Origin: Streptomyces sp. NBC_01268
Lineage (GTDB): Bacteria > Actinomycetota > Actinomycetes > Streptomycetales > Streptomycetaceae
Direction: 5' to 3'
DNA length: 64,000 nucleotides
Assembly: GCF_036240795.1 (NCBI RefSeq)
Contig: NZ_CP108454.1
Coordinates: 5,888,001 to 5,952,000 of the forward strand
The notes beneath the pieces were generated by a model that saw only the letters and a list, made by a program, of their open reading frames with translations, made no database searches and was not told the DNA's origin. This document shows, piece after piece, positions 61,191 to 64,000 of this stretch; positions within the stretch are counted from its first letter, which is position 1, and each line of letters starts with the position of its first letter. Both the position numbers and the translations under genes were made by a program.

Positions 61191-64000
61191 CTAACGCTCC
61201 TGCTGGTGGGTCGGACCGACGTGGTGGGAACCCGTGGTCGAGTTGCCTGCCTGTCGGCCCTGCTGGATACCGCGGCGCAGATTCGTGAGCCGGCCGCGGA
61301 CGTCGTCGGGTGCACGGGAGACCTGGGGGCCGGCCGACTGGGCCTGCTCCTGGGCGGTCCCGGGCACGAGGTTGGCACGCGGCACCCGCCGCGGCAGCCC
61401 GGAATCGGTGACACCGCCGGCCGCGGGCTTGCGCACCCGCTCGGCCTGGCGCACCAGTTCGTCGTTGGGCGAGGTGCGCCACGCACCGCCGCCGCGCTGC
61501 TGCTGTGCCTGCTGCTGCGTCGGCTGCGGACCCTGCTGCTGCGGGGCCGCGGTGACGGGCTGCTGGGGTACGGCCGGGGCCTGCTGCAGGGGCTGCGCGG
61601 GCGCCTGGCCCGGTGCCTGACCCTGCGGCTGGCCCGGGACCTGGCCCTGCTCCTGGCGGAACCAGTTGGTCTCCAGCGTGTCGTACAGCGGGGTACGCCC
61701 GTCACCGGAGCTCGGCGCCGGCGGCAGGGCCTCCGGCTGGCGCGGCTGCTGGAGCTGCGGCTGCTGGGGCCGGCCCTGCTGCTGGTCCTGCGGCTGCCGG
61801 TGCGGGGCCGGGGCCTGCGGGGCCTGCTGCTGGTGCCGGCCCGGCGGGACCTGCTGCGGGGCCTGGGCCTGCGGGACGAACGGCTGCTGGCCGTACGCCT
61901 GCTGCTGCGGCCGGCCCTGGGGGGCCTGCTGCTGCGGGGCACCGAAGTCGGGGCGCGGGAACTGCGCGGTGGACGCCGGGTCCTGGGCACCGCCCTGGTA
62001 GCCCTGCGGCACCTGGTGCTGCGGGGCCTGCGGCTGCGGGGCACCGAAGTCGGGGCGCGGGAACTGGCCCGTGGAGCCGGGGCCCTGCGGGGCGCCGGGC
62101 TGCGCGTAGCGGCCCGTGTTCTCCGGCTCCTCGTGACCGCGCGGCGCGTCGAGCGGCGTCATGTCCTGCTGCGGCCTGCGGACCGGCTGCGCCGGGTCGT
62201 TGCCCCAGCTGGTGGTCTGCGGGCGCTGCGGCTGCGGGTTGCCGCCCGGCAGCTCGGCGCGCGGGAAGCCGTTCTGTCCCGGCTGGGGCTCCTGCGGAGC
62301 CTGCTGCTGGGGAGCCTGGCCGGTCGGCTGGCCGCCCCAGACGTCCGTACGGGACGGGATCGCGCTCTGCGCGCCGCCGACGAAACCGCCGGGGGCGCCC
62401 TGGCCCGGACGCTGCTGCGGCTCGGGCCGCTGCGGCTCCTGCGGGACCTGGGGCAGCTGCGCCGTCTGCGGGCCCTGCGCCTGCGCGGGCAGCGGGCTGC
62501 GCTCCTGGAACAGGTTCGGACCCTGCGGACCGCCCTGGCCCTGCGGACCGTTGGGGCGCTGGGCGCCGTCCCGGCCGGGCAGCGCGGTGCGCGGTCCGGC
62601 TCCGGCGTTGAGCCGCCCGCCGGGAGCGCCCGGGGCACCGCCCGGACGACCGCCGGGGGCACCGGGGCCACCGGCCGCGCCGGGACCGCCGGTCAGCAGA
62701 CCGCCGGGGGCGGACTGGCCCTGCGGCATGGCGCCCTGGCCGCCGGGGCCGGGCTTCGGCGCGGGCTTCTTGCCGCCGTGGGCGACGTCGACCGGGAGCA
62801 TGACGAGCGCGGTGGTGCCGCCCGAGTCGGACGGGCGCAGCTGGATCCGGATGCCGTGTCGCAGGGACAGGCGGCCGACCACGAACAGACCCATGCGGCG
62901 GGAGACCGAGACGTCCACGGTGGGCGGCGAGGCGAGCCGCTCGTTGATCGCGGCGAGGTCCTCGGGGGAGAGGCCGATGCCGGTGTCGTGGATCTCGACG
63001 AGCACCCGGCCGTCGGGCAGGGCGTGACCGGTGACCTTGACCTTGGTCTGCGGGGAGGAGAACGAGGTGGCGTTCTCCAGCAGCTCGGCGAGGAGGTGCA
63101 CGAGGTCGTTGACGACCCGGCCGGCGACCTCGGTCGCGGGGACCGAGGCCAGTTCGATGCGCTCGTACTGCTCCACCTCGGACGCGGCGGCGCGCAGGAC
63201 GTCGACGAGCGGGACCGGGCGGGTCCAGCGACGCCCCGGCTCCTCGCCGGCGAGGACGAGGAGGTTCTCGCCGTTCCGGCGCATACGGGTCGCGAGGTGG
63301 TCCAGCTTGAAGAGCGAGGACAGCTGGTCCGGGTCGGCCTCGCGGGACTCCAGCTCGGAGATGAGCGAGAGCTGACGCTGGATGAGGCCCTGGGAACGGC
63401 GCGAGAGGTTGGTGAACATCGCGTTGACGTTGCCCCGGAGGAGGGCCTGCTCGGCGGCGAGGCGGACTGCCTCGCGGTGCACGTCGTCGAAGGCCGCGGC
63501 CACCTGGCCGATCTCGTCCCGGGAGTGCACACCGACGGACTCGACGGAGGTGTCGACGTCCTGCGGGTCCGACTCGGAGAGCTGCTTGACCAGCTCGGGC
63601 AGGCGTTCCTGGGCGACCTTGGTCGCGGTGTCCTGGAGCCGGCGCAGCGAGCGGATCATGGACCGGGCCACGACGAAGGCGCCGACGAGGGAGACGCCGA
63701 GGACGAGGAGGATCAGCGCACCGTTGATGATGGCGTCGCGCTGCGACTCCTGGCGCAGCTCACGGGCCTTGCTCTCCATCTCGCCCAGCAGCGTGGCCTC
63801 GATGGTGTTCATGGCCTGGATCTTCGTGCCGTACTCGTCGGTGAAGTTCAGGTGACCGCGCTTGACGCGGTCGGACATCCCGCGGTCCGACTGAAGCACC
63901 CGCTCGGTGTACTTGTCGGCCGCCTCGATGGACGGGTTGCCGCTGGTCAGGGAGCCGGTCAGCTCGTCCGCGTTCCCGCCGGTCGACTCGTAGATCGACT
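61191..64000 (-). CDS. cvnA: Conservon sensor histidine-kinase-like protein CvnA (second cluster), cut by window end
   Basis: The frame stays open from 61191 to the window edge, so the 5' end of this gene lies beyond it. Visible are the end of the outer sensor domain, a membrane helix (INGALILLVLGVSLVGAFVVA), HAMP-like linker, and the kinase-like region with LFKLDHLATRMRRNGENLLVL, LLAELLENATSFSSP and IHDTGIGLSPE. A tail of more than 400 residues rich in Gln, Pro, Gly and Ala ends at VGPTHQQER. The GTG at 63899 is only the first start codon in view, not the real one. It heads the second operon. Confidence 0.93.
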   Translation of the reverse strand, partial: SIYESTGGNADELTGSLTSGNPSIEAADKYTERVLQSDRGMSDRVKRGHLNFTDEYGTKIQAMNTIEATLLGEMESKARELRQESQRDAIINGALILLVLGVSLVGAFVVARSMIRSLRRLQDTATKVAQERLPELVKQLSESDPQDVDTSVESVGVHSRDEIGQVAAAFDDVHREAVRLAAEQALLRGNVNAMFTNLSRRSQGLIQRQLSLISELESREADPDQLSSLFKLDHLATRMRRNGENLLVLAGEEPGRRWTRPVPLVDVLRAAASEVEQYERIELASVPATEVAGRVVNDLVHLLAELLENATSFSSPQTKVKVTGHALPDGRVLVEIHDTGIGLSPEDLAAINERLASPPTVDVSVSRRMGLFVVGRLSLRHGIRIQLRPSDSGGTTALVMLPVDVAHGGKKPAPKPGPGGQGAMPQGQSAPGGLLTGGPGAAGGPGAPGGRPGGAPGAPGGRLNAGAGPRTALPGRDGAQRPNGPQGQGGPQGPNLFQERSPLPAQAQGPQTAQLPQVPQEPQRPEPQQRPGQGAPGGFVGGAQSAIPSRTDVWGGQPTGQAPQQQAPQEPQPGQNGFPRAELPGGNPQPQRPQTTSWGNDPAQPVRRPQQDMTPLDAPRGHEEPENTGRYAQPGAPQGPGSTGQFPRPDFGAPQPQAPQHQVPQGYQGGAQDPASTAQFPRPDFGAPQQQAPQGRPQQQAYGQQPFVPQAQAPQQVPPGRHQQQAPQAPAPHRQPQDQQQGRPQQPQLQQPRQPEALPPAPSSGDGRTPLYDTLETNWFRQEQGQVPGQPQGQAPGQAPAQPLQQAPAVPQQPVTAAPQQQGPQPTQQQAQQQRGGGAWRTSPNDELVRQAERVRKPAAGGVTDSGLPRRVPRANLVPGTAQEQAQSAGPQVSRAPDDVRGRLTNLRRGIQQGRQAGNSTTGSHHVGPTHQQER

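Overview
The window is a GC-rich stretch of an actinobacterial chromosome, almost certainly Streptomyces. Third-codon positions are nearly all G or C, GTG and TTG starts are common, and the gene types (LuxR-type large ATPase regulators, conservons, AccB/AccE, PadR-HAAS pairs) are typical of that genus. From memory, the gene order GGDEF/EAL - ilvB - ilvN - ilvC - serA - proline catabolism - leuB - ilvE - urease-like - citramalate synthase - accB/accE - two conservons resembles the SCO5511 to SCO5544 part of the S. coelicolor core chromosome. No searches were run. I saw no prophage, transposase gene, CRISPR array or rRNA.

Bases 1-12100 hold accessory metabolism and regulation: a phosphocholine-type phospholipase C (cut by the window edge), an MMPL exporter overlapping a GNAT acetyltransferase, a 179-bp palindromic intergenic element, a small protein plus a large LuxR regulator, and then, on the minus strand, a DUF6191 protein, a lipoprotein sugar dehydrogenase and an aldo/keto reductase. 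A divergent 2-hydroxyacid dehydrogenase follows. Bases 12248-21142 carry a membrane PAS-GGDEF-EAL protein with a degenerate EAL domain, then the branched-chain amino-acid genes ilvB, ilvN and ilvC behind a leader-peptide attenuator, then serA. Bases 21175-30973 hold an apparently self-regulated TetR gene, a PucR regulator divergent from proline dehydrogenase and pruA, a hydrolase with a striking operator layout, a PadR-HAAS pair, leuB and ilvE.

Bases 30991-36247 contain the most unusual group. An NCS1 permease and a urease-like operon (UreAB fusion, UreC) diverge from a shared region carrying two copies of a 17-bp palindrome. The UreC has an altered catalytic flap, has no maturation genes beside it, and is followed by agmatine deiminase. 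A structurally atypical tRNA comes next. Since agmatine deiminase makes N-carbamoylputrescine, a substituted urea, the urease-like enzyme may act on that or a related compound instead of urea. A TetR regulator, an MHS-family transporter and a citramalate synthase behind a second attenuator with adjacent Ile codons follow.

Bases 40393-52280 look like a variable block: a secreted or membrane protein of unknown function, a beta-clamp (DnaN) paralogue, a serine hydrolase, YceI, a secreted M15-like protein, a GH101 endo-alpha-N-acetylgalactosaminidase-like enzyme and a Tat-exported family 8 polysaccharide lyase. Bases 52424-64000 return to conserved genes: accB-accE and two head-to-tail conservons (sensor kinase-like CvnA, roadblock CvnB, DUF742 CvnC, GTPase CvnD). 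Their cvnD genes share a 257-bp block that is identical at every base. The second cvnA runs off the window end.
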